A stretch of DNA of 61,965 nucleotides from Parvularculaceae bacterium (GCA_020446945.1 JAGRDS010000005.1:1-61965); one strand, 5' to 3'. Positions 27,673 through 36,493 are shown, numbered from the stretch's first letter. A program made the numbers and translations. Notes: generated by a model from the letters alone, not told the origin.

Positions 27673-28557
27673 ATGAATTCTTTAAAGGGAAAAACGCTGT
27701 TCATCACCGGGGCCTCACGCGGCATCGGACTTGCTATCGCCAAACGCGCCGCGGCGGACGGCGCCAATATCGCCATCGCGGCGAAAACCGCCGAACCGCA
27801 CAAGCACCTGCCCGGCACGATCTACACGGCGGCGGAGGAAATCGAACAGGCCGGCGGCAAGGCGCTGCCTCTCATCGTCGATATTCGCGATGAGGCGGTG
27901 GTGAAAGAGGCGGTCGAAAAAACCGTAGAGACTTTCGGCGGCGTAGACATCTGCGTAAATAACGCCTCGGCGATTTCGCTGACCGGCTCCGAAGCGACGG
28001 AAATGAAGCGCTGGGACTTGATGCATTCGATCAATGCGCGCGGCACGTTTCTCGTTTCGAAAACCTGCATTCCGCATTTGAAACGCGCCGAAAATCCGCA
28101 TGTGCTGATGCTGTCGCCGCCGCTCGATATGAGCCCGAAATGGTTCGGCGGACATGTCGCCTATACGATGGCGAAATACGCCATGTCGATGTGCGTACTC
28201 GGCATGGCGGAGGAATTCAGGTCCGCCGGCGTCGCGTTCAACGCGCTTTGGCCGCGCACGGCGATCGCGACGGCCGCGGTTGAATTCGCGCTCGGCGGCG
28301 ATGCGATGGTGAAAGGCTCGCGCACGGTCGATATTTTGTCGGACGCGGCGCATTTGATCCTTACGAAACCGTCGCGCCAATTCACCGGTAATTTCGTTAT
28401 CGACGACACTTTCCTGTTTGAACACGGCGTCACGGATTTTGAGAAATATCGCGTCGATCCCTCGCGCAAGCTGTTTCCCGATTTCTTCGTGCCGGCCGAT
28501 TCGGTCCCCCCGCCGGGCGTCGCGCAAACGCTGGCCACGCAGATGATCGGCGATTGA
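27673..28557 (+). CDS. short-chain dehydrogenase/reductase, HSDL2-like
   Basis: A 294-residue NAD(P)-dependent oxidoreductase. The cofactor motif is GASRGIGLAI, the structural motif NNASAISL, and the catalytic pair is Tyr and Lys of YTMAKYAM. The tail (ITGNFVIDD-like FTGNFVIDDTFL and RKLFPDFF) matches the subgroup containing HSDL2. Relatives act on hydroxyacyl or steroid-like substrates. The TGA stop overlaps the ATG of the MOSC gene (TGATG), so translation is probably coupled. Confidence 0.92.
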   Translation: MNSLKGKTLFITGASRGIGLAIAKRAAADGANIAIAAKTAEPHKHLPGTIYTAAEEIEQAGGKALPLIVDIRDEAVVKEAVEKTVETFGGVDICVNNASAISLTGSEATEMKRWDLMHSINARGTFLVSKTCIPHLKRAENPHVLMLSPPLDMSPKWFGGHVAYTMAKYAMSMCVLGMAEEFRSAGVAFNALWPRTAIATAAVEFALGGDAMVKGSRTVDILSDAAHLILTKPSRQFTGNFVIDDTFLFEHGVTDFEKYRVDPSRKLFPDFFVPADSVPPPGVAQTLATQMIGD

Positions 28558-29369
28558 TGCGCGTCGCCTCACTGCATATTCATCCGGTCAAAGGCATGCG
28601 CGCGGTCGATGCGACGCGCGCGCAGATCGGCCCGCGCGGGCCCGCCGGCGACCGGCGCTGGCTTGTCGTCGATCGGACGGGCCTGTTCCTGACGCAGCGC
28701 AGCCATCCCGTCCTCGCAACGCTGACCGCCTCGCTCGACGGCGACGCGCTTTTGCTGACGGCGCCGGGCGGCGCGCAGATCAGGATCGACCGGCCGGACG
28801 GCGCCGCGCGGCGGCGCGTCACCGTCTGGGATTCGACAGTCGACGCCGCCTCAGCCGGCGAGGAGGCGGCGCGCGCGGTATCGGCGCTGATCGGCGAGGC
28901 GGCGGAACTCGTGTTCATGGACGAGCGCGCGCACCGCGAATCGGCGCGCGAATGGACGGGCGCGCCTTCGCCCGTCAGCTTCGCCGACGGGTTTCCCATT
29001 CTGATGACGACCACAGGCTCGTTGAACGCGCTCAATGACGAGATCGAAAGAAACGGCGGCGCGCGCGCGCCGATGGCGCGCTTTCGCCCCAACCTCGTCA
29101 TCGACTGCGCCGTGCCTTGGGCGGAGGATGGCTGGCGCCGGCTCGAAATCGGCGGCGTCATTCTCGACCTCGTCAAGCCCTGCGCGCGCTGCATCGTCAC
29201 GACGACGGATCAGGCGACGGGCGAACGCATGGGCAAGGAGCCGCTCGCCACCCTCGCGCGCATCCGCCGTTCGCGCGATCCGCGCGTCAAAGGCGCCATT
29301 TTCGGCGTCAACGCTGTTCCGAAATCAACCGGCGAGATCGCGGTCGGCGACAGCGTCAGCGCAAGTTGA
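28557..29369 (+). CDS. MOSC-domain molybdenum-cofactor-type protein
   Basis: A 270-residue protein with an N-terminal MOSC beta-barrel (LHIHPVKGMRAVDATRA; GDRRWLVVDRTGLFLTQR) and a MOSC domain with the conserved Cys in LDLVKPCARCIVTTTDQATGER. MOSC proteins bind molybdenum cofactor or act as sulfur carriers; mARC-type members reduce N-hydroxylated compounds. The ATG overlaps the SDR stop by one base, and a TTG immediately upstream is not needed. Confidence 0.93.
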   Translation: MRVASLHIHPVKGMRAVDATRAQIGPRGPAGDRRWLVVDRTGLFLTQRSHPVLATLTASLDGDALLLTAPGGAQIRIDRPDGAARRRVTVWDSTVDAASAGEEAARAVSALIGEAAELVFMDERAHRESAREWTGAPSPVSFADGFPILMTTTGSLNALNDEIERNGGARAPMARFRPNLVIDCAVPWAEDGWRRLEIGGVILDLVKPCARCIVTTTDQATGERMGKEPLATLARIRRSRDPRVKGAIFGVNAVPKSTGEIAVGDSVSAS

Positions 29370-29385
29370 TGCGCGGCGCGCCGCA

Positions 29386-29417
29386 CCCGCGTCTAATGAT
29401 GCCCGCGTCTAATGATG
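29386..29417. repeat. 16-bp tandem duplication at the 3' end of the zinc-ribbon gene
   Basis: The unit CCCGCGTCTAATGATG occurs twice without a gap, at 29386-29401 and 29402-29417. The second copy contains the stop codon and last two His codons of the zinc-ribbon gene on the minus strand, so the first copy repeats its stop just downstream. Confidence 0.9.
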
Positions 29418-29642
29418 ATGGTGATGGGGTTCAATATTGATGCGCCCGCACTTGCCGCATTTGATGACGGCGCCGTGCGCGTCCTTGTGCGCGACATTGA
29501 CGAGCAGTTTCGTTTTGCACGATCCGCAGCGATAGGTTTCGTCGCCGCCGCCCTCGCGAAGCGGGGTTCCCGCCTTGTGGTTTTCAACCGAGGCGCCTTT
29601 CGCCTGTTTCCCGTCCACAACGATCATGTCGAATTGCGGCAT
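29409..29642 (-). CDS. small zinc-ribbon protein with C-terminal pentahistidine
   Basis: A 77-residue protein. Two CxxC pairs (YRCGSCKTK and IKCGKCGRI) form a zinc ribbon over residues 38-66. The protein ends EPHHHHH, a natural run of five histidines that may add a metal site. AGGGAG lies five bases before the ATG. The function is not known; such ribbons bind nucleic acids or proteins. It is convergent with the MOSC gene and lies 9 bp downstream of the M20 peptidase gene on the same strand. Confidence 0.8.
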   Translation of the reverse strand: MPQFDMIVVDGKQAKGASVENHKAGTPLREGGGDETYRCGSCKTKLLVNVAHKDAHGAVIKCGKCGRINIEPHHHHH

Positions 29643-29651
29643 AAAAACTCC

Positions 29652-31115
29652 CTATGACGCCGTCTGGCGAATAAACGCCTCATACCATGAAACGGCGCGC
29701 GCAAGATCAACGATTTTCAACCGCTCATCCGTTCCGTGAATGCGTTCAAGATCGTCCGGCGCATAGATGAACGGCGTAAAGCGGTAATTATCGTCAGCGG
29801 CGCCGATATAATGGCGCGTATCGGTTCCCTGAAGCGTCAGGAACGGCGCGATCGGAACGGCGCCGAAAACCTCGCTTGTTGTTCGCGAGATCGCGTCATA
29901 GGCCGCGCTTTTCGCGGAAGAACGCGGGCTCGGCTCTACGCCGCCCAATGCTTCAACATCGACGCCCAGTCCTTCGACCTGGCGCTCTGCGCGCGCCTTG
30001 ACGCCGGCGACGCTGTCGCGCGGGTGGATGCGGTAATTGACGACGGCGCTCGCTGATTGCGGCAGCACGTTCACCTTGACGCCGCCCTCGATCAATGTCG
30101 CCGCCGTCGTCGTTCGAAGCGCCGCAGCGGTTGTCGGCTCTCCGGCGAGCGCCGCGGCGACCAGCGGCCTGGTCAGCCAGAGATTGGACAAGATCACGCG
30201 CTGCGCGAATGGGGTGTGCGGCGCGATCGCCCCCAGAAACGCCGCCATGTCTGCGTCGATTTTCGGCGCAAAGGGCGCATCATTAACGGCCAGGACGGCG
30301 CGCGCGAGGGTCGATATGGCGGTGTCCTTTCCGGGCGCCGAGGAATGTCCGCCCGCGCCATGGGCGGTGAACTTTAATGTCGTCGAACCCTTCTCCGCCG
30401 TCGAAATCAGCGCGACCGGCGGCGCGACGCCGGCGATCACGCCTTGAACGAGCCCCGATCCTTCATCGAGCGTAAAGGCGAAATGCACCCCGCGCGCATC
30501 AAGCGCGTCGCGTATCCGGCCCGCGCCGTTCACGCCGCCAACCTCTTCGTCATGGCCGAACAGGAAGTAAACATCCGTAGACGGAGCGAAACCGGCTGCG
30601 GCCAGGCGTTCCGCCGCCTCCATCATCGCGATTAACTGCCCCTTGTTGTCCATCGCGCCGCGCCCCCAGACGGCGCCGTCGGCGAGCGCGCCTGAAAATG
30701 GGGGATGCGTCCAGCTTTCCTGCGAACCCGGTTCGACCGGCACGACATCGCTGTGCGCGATAAAGCCGACGGGCGCGCCTTCGCCGGTTCCTTTCCAGCG
30801 ATAGACAAGCGAATAACCGTTCACGATCTCCCGCGTCATCGCCGCATGCGCGGCCGGATAGGATCGCTCAAGAAAATCCGCAAACGCGCCGAACGCCGCT
30901 GCGTCTGGCGCGCGATCGCCCCATGAAACGGTCTCAATACGGATCGCCGCACCCAGCCGGTCCGCCATTGCGCGCGCCTCCGCCGAAGAGGCGTCGATCG
31001 CCGGCGGCGACAGGACGATCGCGCGCGCGCCGGGCGCGATCAGCGTGCGCGCGAGAAGAATTGCGACAAGCAAAATGACGGCGAGCGCCGATCCGGCCAG
31101 GATTTTTTTCAGCAT
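29652..31115 (-). CDS. M20-family peptidase, carboxypeptidase S / PM20D1-like
   Basis: A 487-residue enzyme with an N-terminal membrane anchor (ILAGSALAVILLVAILLA) and a di-zinc M20 domain on the outer face. Metal ligands include His in FIAHSDVVPVEP, Asp in GRGAMDNKG and Glu in HDEEVGG; the dimerisation insert lies between GHSSAPGKDTA and NVLPQSASAVVNYRIH, and the last His is in GTDTRHYIG. Members cleave terminal amino acids or N-acyl amino acids. AAAGG precedes the ATG. Confidence 0.93.
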   Translation of the reverse strand: MLKKILAGSALAVILLVAILLARTLIAPGARAIVLSPPAIDASSAEARAMADRLGAAIRIETVSWGDRAPDAAAFGAFADFLERSYPAAHAAMTREIVNGYSLVYRWKGTGEGAPVGFIAHSDVVPVEPGSQESWTHPPFSGALADGAVWGRGAMDNKGQLIAMMEAAERLAAAGFAPSTDVYFLFGHDEEVGGVNGAGRIRDALDARGVHFAFTLDEGSGLVQGVIAGVAPPVALISTAEKGSTTLKFTAHGAGGHSSAPGKDTAISTLARAVLAVNDAPFAPKIDADMAAFLGAIAPHTPFAQRVILSNLWLTRPLVAAALAGEPTTAAALRTTTAATLIEGGVKVNVLPQSASAVVNYRIHPRDSVAGVKARAERQVEGLGVDVEALGGVEPSPRSSAKSAAYDAISRTTSEVFGAVPIAPFLTLQGTDTRHYIGAADDNYRFTPFIYAPDDLERIHGTDERLKIVDLARAVSWYEAFIRQTAS

Positions 31116-31216
31116 TTCGGGCCTTTCCGATTGTCACCATGCGCCCCCGGACGCCATAAGCGGCGATTATGCGCTGGAACGGGCGCAGCGTTGAAGCTCG
31201 GGATGCAGCAAAGCCG

Positions 31217-32146
31217 ATGACGACGTTACTTTTCGAACATGACGCTTTCGGCGCGCATGAAACGCCGGCCGGCCATCCTGAACGGGCCGAGCGCTATCAC
31301 GCCGCGTCGGCCGCGCTGAAGGCCGAGCCGTTTGCAGCGCTTGTTCGCCGCGCGCCGCCGCGCGCGCCGCGCGAGACGCTCATCCGCGCGCATCGCAGCG
31401 CCTATGTCGAGGCGATTTTCGACATCGCGCCGGAGGCGGGGCTGGTCCGGCTCGATCCGGACACCGCGATGGGTCCGCATTCGCTGGATGCGGCGCTGCG
31501 CGCGGCGGGCGGCGCGGTCGCCGCCGTCAACGCCGTTTGCGACGGTGAAGCGGACAATGCGTTCGTCCTGTCGCGTCCGCCCGGTCATCACGCACCGCCG
31601 GAGCGCGCGATGGGGTTTTGCCTTTTCAATTCGGCGGCGATCGCAGCGTTTCATGCGCGCGCGGCTCATGGGCTCAAAAAAATCGCCGTCGTCGATTTCG
31701 ACGTTCATCACGGCAACGGCACCGAAGAAATTTTCTGGCACGATGAGAGCGCGTTTTTCGCATCGAGCCATGAATGGCCGCAATATCCGGGAACGGGCCG
31801 CGCCAGCGATCGCGGCGCATTCGACAATATCGTCAACGCGCCGCTCGCGACCGGCGCGTCGGGCGATGAATTCCGGCGCGCCTGGGGCGAAAGGCTGTTG
31901 CCGGCGCTCGACGCCTTCGCCCCCGAACTCATCGTCGTCTCGGCCGGATTCGACGCGCACCGCGCCGATCCGGTCGGGGGGCTCAATCTCGTCGAAGCGG
32001 ATTTCGACTGGGTGACGCGCGAGATCATGGGCGTCGCGCGTTCGCATGCGGCGGGGCGCGTCGTTTCGGTGCTTGAGGGCGGGTATGACATCGCCGCGCT
32101 CGCGCGCTCGGTCGCCGGACATGTCGGCTGCTTGATGCGCGCGTGA
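31217..32146 (+). CDS. histone-deacetylase-family zinc amidohydrolase
   Basis: A 309-residue protein of the arginase/deacetylase fold. Zinc and catalytic motifs are intact: RPPGHHAPPERAMGFCLFN with the tandem His, VVDFDVHHGNGT, and SAGFDAHRADP with the third ligand. The final loop reads EGGYDIAAL. Bacterial members deacetylate acetylpolyamines or small metabolites rather than histones. The ATG at 31217 is preferred over a start 48 bases earlier, since homology begins at TLLFEHDAF. Confidence 0.93.
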   Translation: MTTLLFEHDAFGAHETPAGHPERAERYHAASAALKAEPFAALVRRAPPRAPRETLIRAHRSAYVEAIFDIAPEAGLVRLDPDTAMGPHSLDAALRAAGGAVAAVNAVCDGEADNAFVLSRPPGHHAPPERAMGFCLFNSAAIAAFHARAAHGLKKIAVVDFDVHHGNGTEEIFWHDESAFFASSHEWPQYPGTGRASDRGAFDNIVNAPLATGASGDEFRRAWGERLLPALDAFAPELIVVSAGFDAHRADPVGGLNLVEADFDWVTREIMGVARSHAAGRVVSVLEGGYDIAALARSVAGHVGCLMRA

Positions 32147-32191
32147 AAACCGCGCCATAACCGGTTGAAAGCGAGGGCGAGCGGCGTCGAC

Positions 32192-32812
32192 ATGACGGGA
32201 CGGATCATCACTGCGCGGCACGGCCGGCCGAATCTGGCGCGCGATATGCGCATCGCCGCGGCCGACTATGGCGCGTGGTGGTCGCAATATGACGCGAGCG
32301 GACTGCATCCCGATGAGCGCCCGCCGCAAAGCCTGATCGATCTCGCCGGCGGCGCGACGACCGTCCTGTCCTCAACCTTGCCGCGCGCCATCGAAACGGC
32401 GCGCCATGCGACGCAGGGCGAGCGCGACGTGCCGGCGGACCCGCTTTTCGTCGAGGCGCCGCTGCCGCCGCCGCCGGTCCCATTTCTGAAACTCTCGCCG
32501 ACGACCTGGGGGGTCATCTCTCGCACCTTCTGGTTCCTCGGCTATGCGCCGGCCGGCGTTGAAAATCACGCCGGCGCCTGGCGCCGCGTCGATGAAATCG
32601 CCGCGCGCCTCGCCGGGCTTGCAGAAAAGGGCGACGTTCTCCTTTGCGCGCACGGTTATCTCAACTGGATGATCGACCGGAAATTGCGCGCTTCGGGCTG
32701 GCGGCGCGCCGGGCGCGAGGGCGGCAATCATTACTGGTCCTGGCGCATCTACGAGCCGAAGGGCGCGCGCGAAAACGCAGGCATGAAGGAAACGCCGGCG
32801 GCGGCCGAATAA
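32192..32812 (+). CDS. histidine phosphatase family (phosphoglycerate-mutase-like) protein
   Basis: A 206-residue enzyme. The phosphohistidine motif is ITARHGRPN, with the second arginine in SSTLPRAIETAR and the later catalytic His in LCAHGYLNWM. The C-terminus ends in a short charged tail. The small size fits phosphatases of sugar phosphates or phosphoproteins; the substrate is unknown. It starts 45 bp after the deacetylase-family gene on the same strand. The ATG at 32192 is preferred to an in-frame TTG nine codons upstream. Confidence 0.9.
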   Translation: MTGRIITARHGRPNLARDMRIAAADYGAWWSQYDASGLHPDERPPQSLIDLAGGATTVLSSTLPRAIETARHATQGERDVPADPLFVEAPLPPPPVPFLKLSPTTWGVISRTFWFLGYAPAGVENHAGAWRRVDEIAARLAGLAEKGDVLLCAHGYLNWMIDRKLRASGWRRAGREGGNHYWSWRIYEPKGARENAGMKETPAAAE

Positions 32813-32838
32813 GCCGCCATACGGCCAGGCGGCTGCTT

Positions 32839-32898
32839 GACATTGCGCCACGCGCCGCTGATCCCCCGGACATTGCGCCACGCGCCGCTGATCCCCCG
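32839..32898. repeat. 30-bp tandem direct repeat, two copies
   Basis: Positions 32839-32868 and 32869-32898 are identical and adjacent. The unit starts GACATTGCGCCACGCG and ends in CTGATCCCCCG. It lies between the histidine phosphatase stop and the xseB start, 38 bp before the latter. It may be a recent slippage product or a pair of binding sites. Confidence 0.92.
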
Positions 32899-32936
32899 GC
32901 CTTGAAAAGGCAGGCCGTTCGCCCCAAAAGACCGCC

Positions 32937-33182
32937 ATGGCGAAATCCCCGAACGACACCGCATCGCTGAGCTTTGAAAAAGCCCTCGCCGAGCTTGAGG
33001 AAATCGTCCGCAAGCTTGAACAGGGCTCGGTCGACCTCGAAGAATCGATTGCGCTTTACGAACGCGGCGCGGCCCTTAAGGCCCATTGCGAGGCGAAACT
33101 GAAGACAGCGCAGGAAAAGATCGAAAAGATCGTCGTCTCGGCCGACGGCGCGCCGAAGGCGGAACCGGCGAGCTTCGACTAA
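32937..33182 (+). CDS. xseB: exodeoxyribonuclease VII small subunit
   Basis: An 81-residue, all-helical protein. LSFEKALAELEEIVRKLEQG, VDLEESIALYERGAAL and CEAKLKTAQEKIEKI match the XseB family throughout. It binds several copies to XseA to form exonuclease VII, which degrades single-stranded DNA in repair. In many relatives ispA and dxs follow; here a 392-bp gap precedes dxs and ispA is missing. Confidence 0.96.
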   Translation: MAKSPNDTASLSFEKALAELEEIVRKLEQGSVDLEESIALYERGAALKAHCEAKLKTAQEKIEKIVVSADGAPKAEPASFD

Positions 33183-33574
33183 TCGGCCTCGCAATCGGCC
33201 TCGCCCAAAAAATGCTGCGATAGAACAGCCTGGATGCCGGCGATCTCTTCATTGCTGAAAAGGCGGAATGCGTTGCGAGCGACGGCGAGCCTTCAAAGGA
33301 GGTCGCTGCGCATTCGACGACGACCGCGCAAATTCGCATCGAATTGTACGCCCGTCGCCGCTGCACCCTGAAGTAGTCGATGAATTGCGGGAATATGGTT
33401 GCCGCCGCGCCGCACCCGCCCCCTAATCGCCGCACGCTCTCCTTGAATTGAGCCTCAAAGGGGTGGTCTTTTACGCCGGCCCGCCTAAAACGGCCGGCTG
33501 AACCAGAAACACCCGGCGGGCCGGCGCGCGTTGACCGCAGCCGCAAGACCGCTGCGCGATGAAGGGGACTTCCG
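33183..33574. other. 392-bp gene-poor spacer between xseB and dxs
   Basis: No convincing gene is present. A plus-strand reading frame of about 46 codons from 33226 (NSLDAGDLFIAEKAE...) has coding-like composition but follows a stop and lacks an ATG or strong ribosome-binding site, so it could be a gene remnant. A 12-bp inverted repeat sits at 33474-33526. I saw no ispA motif (DDxxD) in any frame. Confidence 0.6.
33474..33526. promoter_or_regulatory. 12-bp inverted repeat upstream of dxs
   Basis: Bases 33474-33485 (CGCCGGCCCGCC) are the reverse complement of 33515-33526, with a 29-base loop. It ends 48 bp before the dxs start, so it probably lies in the dxs leader. It could be a leader hairpin, a terminator without T-run, or a protein-binding site. 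Confidence 0.5.
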
Positions 33575-35488
33575 ATGGCCGTCGATACGCCGTTGCTCGA
33601 TCAGGTGAAATTTCCGGCTGACCTGCGGAAATTGCAAAAGAACCAGTTGCGCCAGTTCGCGGACGAATTGCGGGCCGAAGTGATCGACGCCGTGTCCTCA
33701 ACGGGCGGGCATCTCGGCTCCGGCCTCGGCGTCGTCGAACTGACGACGGCGATCCACTACGTTTTCAACACGCCGGACGACCGGCTTTTGTGGGATGTCG
33801 GCCATCAGTGCTATCCGCACAAGGTGATCACCGGCCGGCGCGAGCGCATCAGGACGTTGCGTCAGGGCGGCGGACTTTCCGGTTTCACCAAACGCGCCGA
33901 AAGCGAATACGACCCCTTCGGCGCCGCGCATGCCGCAACCTCTATTTCCGCAGCCCTGGGTTTTGCGCGCGCGCGCGATCATCTCGGCGGCGCGAATCAT
34001 TCGATCGCGGTTATCGGCGATGGTTCGATGTCGGCCGGCATGGCCTATGAAGGGCTTAACAACGCCGGTTCGCTCGGCACGAAATTCATCGTCATCCTGA
34101 ATGACAATGATATGTCGATTGCGCCTCCCGTCGGCGCGATGAGCGCTTATCTCGCGCGAGCATCCTCCGGCAAGGCGTATCAGAAAGTGCGCCAGTTCGG
34201 AAAACAGTTCCTGCGCCGGCTGCCGCCGGCGCTTTATGAAAAGCTTGCGCGCGCCGAAGAATTCGGACGCGGCATGGTGACGGGCGGGACGCTGTTTGAA
34301 GAGCTCGGTTTTTATTATGTCGGCCCGATCGACGGCCACAATCTCGATCACCTTATCCCGGTGCTGGAGAATGTGCGCGACATGGAGGACGGACCTGTCC
34401 TCGTCCACGTCGTCACCAAGAAGGGCAAGGGCTACGCGCCGGCCGAGGAATCCGCCGACAAGGGGCACGGCGTCGTCAAGTTCGATGTCGTTTCCGGCAA
34501 GCAGCACAAGCCGGCGCCGAACGCACCCGCCTATCAGAAAGTTTTCGCGCAGGCGCTGATAAAAGAAGCGGAAAAAGATCCGCGCATCGTCGGCGTCACC
34601 GCCGCGATGCCGTCAGGCACCTCGCTCGACATGTTTGAAAAGGCGTTTCCAGACCGCTGCTATGATGTCGGCATCGCCGAGCAGCATGCGGTGACGTTCG
34701 CCGCCGGTCTCGCCGCCGACGGCATGAAACCGTTCTGCGCGATCTATTCAACCTTTCTACAGCGCGGCTATGACAGCGTTCAGCACGATGTCGACCTGCA
34801 AAAACTTCCCGTTCGCTTCCCGATGGATCGCGCCGGGCTCGTCGGCGCAGACGGACCGACGCATGCGGGCTCGTTCGATCTCGCCTATCTCGGCTGCCTG
34901 CCGAACATGGTCATCATGGCGTGTTCGGACGAAGCCGAACTCGTCCACATGACGGCGACGGCGGCGGCCTATGACGAGGGGCCGATCGCCTATCGCTACC
35001 CGCGAGGCGAAGGCGTCGGCGTCGACCTGCCGCAGATCGGGAAAGCGCTTGAGATCGGCAAGGGGCGCATCGTTCGCGAAGGCGCCGATATAGCGATCCT
35101 TTCGCTCGGCGCGCGTCTCGGCGAAGCCTTGAAAGCCGCGGACGCGCTGGAGGCGCACGGACTTTCGGCGACGGTCGCCGATGCGCGTTTCGCCAAGCCG
35201 CTCGATCATGAACTCGTCGCACAGCTCGCCCGCCATCACGAGGTCGTCGTGACGATCGAGGAAGGCTCGCGCGGGGGCTTTGGGGCTTTCGTCCTCCATT
35301 ACCTGTCGGATCAGGGCTTCCTCGACGGCGGCCTGAAAGTGCGGACGATGACGCTGCCGGACCGGTATATCGACCACAATTCGCCGGCGAAAATGTATGA
35401 CGAGGCGCGCCTGAACGCGCCGCATATCGTCGAAACGGTGATGCGCGCGCTCGGCCGGTCGGCGGACGTCATACAATTGCGCGGCTGA
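33575..35488 (+). CDS. dxs: 1-deoxy-D-xylulose-5-phosphate synthase
   Basis: A 637-residue thiamine-diphosphate enzyme that joins pyruvate and glyceraldehyde 3-phosphate, the entry to the MEP isoprenoid pathway and to thiamine and pyridoxal synthesis. The ThDP motif is [19 protein letters not shown]; other landmarks are [45 protein letters not shown] and [14 protein letters not shown] precedes the ATG. Full length with no missing motif. Confidence 0.97.
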   Translation: MAVDTPLLDQVKFPADLRKLQKNQLRQFADELRAEVIDAVSSTGGHLGSGLGVVELTTAIHYVFNTPDDRLLWDVGHQCYPHKVITGRRERIRTLRQGGGLSGFTKRAESEYDPFGAAHAATSISAALGFARARDHLGGANHSIAVIGDGSMSAGMAYEGLNNAGSLGTKFIVILNDNDMSIAPPVGAMSAYLARASSGKAYQKVRQFGKQFLRRLPPALYEKLARAEEFGRGMVTGGTLFEELGFYYVGPIDGHNLDHLIPVLENVRDMEDGPVLVHVVTKKGKGYAPAEESADKGHGVVKFDVVSGKQHKPAPNAPAYQKVFAQALIKEAEKDPRIVGVTAAMPSGTSLDMFEKAFPDRCYDVGIAEQHAVTFAAGLAADGMKPFCAIYSTFLQRGYDSVQHDVDLQKLPVRFPMDRAGLVGADGPTHAGSFDLAYLGCLPNMVIMACSDEAELVHMTATAAAYDEGPIAYRYPRGEGVGVDLPQIGKALEIGKGRIVREGADIAILSLGARLGEALKAADALEAHGLSATVADARFAKPLDHELVAQLARHHEVVVTIEEGSRGGFGAFVLHYLSDQGFLDGGLKVRTMTLPDRYIDHNSPAKMYDEARLNAPHIVETVMRALGRSADVIQLRG

Positions 35489-35845
35489 AACGCCGGTCGG
35501 TTGGATTTTGCCACAGGCGGACGGCGCGAACCGCCTGATTGTCGCTGCGGCGCACAAAAATCGCCGCCATGTCAGGCGAATGGGCGCGCCGTTACGGGGC
35601 CTGCGGCGTCGCGGATTTACTTAAATCGTGGAAATTCAACGGCTTTTTACCGGAAAAGCGGGGCCGGCGCCTTGCAATTTTGGGCCGGAAAGGGCATCTA
35701 TTTCCCAAACTCGCCGGTCCGCTTTGGACAATGGCGACCCCCGCAGTAGAGTGCGTACAGGGGCGAATGTTAACCGCGCGTTAACCCGCCTTCGATCGCC
35801 GAGCGCAATCCGCCCTGCCGCCCCGGTTCCGTGATGGAGACTATG
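35489..35845. other. 357-bp spacer upstream of the histone-H1-like gene
   Basis: No supported gene. Short frames here have no homology I recognise and no good ribosome-binding site. The spacer holds an imperfect palindrome GATTTA-CT-TAAATC near 35614, a possible sigma-70-like pair TTGGAC/TAGAGT around 35724-35752 and a perfect TTAA-N7-TTAA site at 35770-35784. Confidence 0.6.
35770..35784. promoter_or_regulatory. CtrA-type box TTAA-N7-TTAA
   Basis: The sequence is TTAA-CCGCGCG-TTAA, an exact match to the consensus of the alphaproteobacterial cell-cycle regulator CtrA. It lies 62 bp upstream of the histone-H1-like start and is itself part of the palindrome GTTAAC-CGCGC-GTTAAC. In a GC-rich genome chance matches are uncommon, but a single site remains a prediction. 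Confidence 0.6.
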
Positions 35846-36493
35846 ATGACCGCCAAGAAAACCGCCGCGACCAGGAAACCGGCGGCCAAAACGACCGCCA
35901 AACGCGACGCCGCGAAGCCGGCCAAATCGGCCGCCAGGAAGGCGCGCGCCGCTGTCGTCGCCAAAAAGCCCGTCGCTGAAAAACCGGCCGCCAAAAAGCC
36001 CGCAGTTAAAAAACCTTCGGCCGCGAAAGCGACGACCGCGCCGAAATCCAAGGCCGCCGCCGCATCGGCGAAGCCGAGGCCGAAAATTTCAAAGGCCCCT
36101 GCAAATTCGAACAAGCCCGCAAAGGATGCGGCCGTGAAAAAGATCGCCGCAAAGAAACCGGCGAAGAAAAAGGAATTCGACCCCGCGCGCCGGCGAGAGC
36201 TTATCGCGGCGGCGGCGGCGCGCCGGCGCAAGTCGGTTACGGCGAAAACGGCCCCGACGACCATATCGATCATCAAGCCGCGTGAGCCGAGCCCCGTCGA
36301 ACGCCACAGGTTTTCCGTCGGCGAAGGCGTTCGCGTCGTTTCGACGTCGGGCATGTGGTTCAAGCATGGGATCGAGTTCAAGGTGACGGCCGCGCTACCC
36401 CCGCAGGGCGGCAAGCTGCAATATCGCATCAAGAACGAGCAGGAGCCGTTTGAGCGCGTCGTCAGCGAATCCCAGCTCGCGGCGCTCGCCTGA
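35846..36493 (+). CDS. histone-H1-like Lys/Ala-rich protein with a C-terminal folded domain
   Basis: A 215-residue protein. Residues 1-115 are a lysine-, alanine- and proline-rich tail with repeated KKPA/KKPAAK units, like bacterial H1 (HU-type tail) proteins that bind DNA nonspecifically. From about residue 140 a compact domain follows (RHRFSVGEGVRVVSTSGMWFKHGIEFKV...LQYRIKNEQEPFERVV), resembling a small beta domain. The ATG at 35846 has GGAG six bases upstream; an ATG just before is too close. A strong terminator follows, so it is monocistronic. Confidence 0.85.
   Translation: MTAKKTAATRKPAAKTTAKRDAAKPAKSAARKARAAVVAKKPVAEKPAAKKPAVKKPSAAKATTAPKSKAAAASAKPRPKISKAPANSNKPAKDAAVKKIAAKKPAKKKEFDPARRRELIAAAAARRRKSVTAKTAPTTISIIKPREPSPVERHRFSVGEGVRVVSTSGMWFKHGIEFKVTAALPPQGGKLQYRIKNEQEPFERVVSESQLAALA

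Noticed and set aside
33076..33546. A 156-codon minus-strand frame over the xseB-dxs spacer
   Set aside because: It runs into xseB antisense, has no recognisable domain and no convincing start.
35539..35784. An 81-codon frame downstream of dxs
   Set aside because: No ribosome-binding site or homology, and it ends inside the CtrA-type box and the promoter-like region of the next gene.
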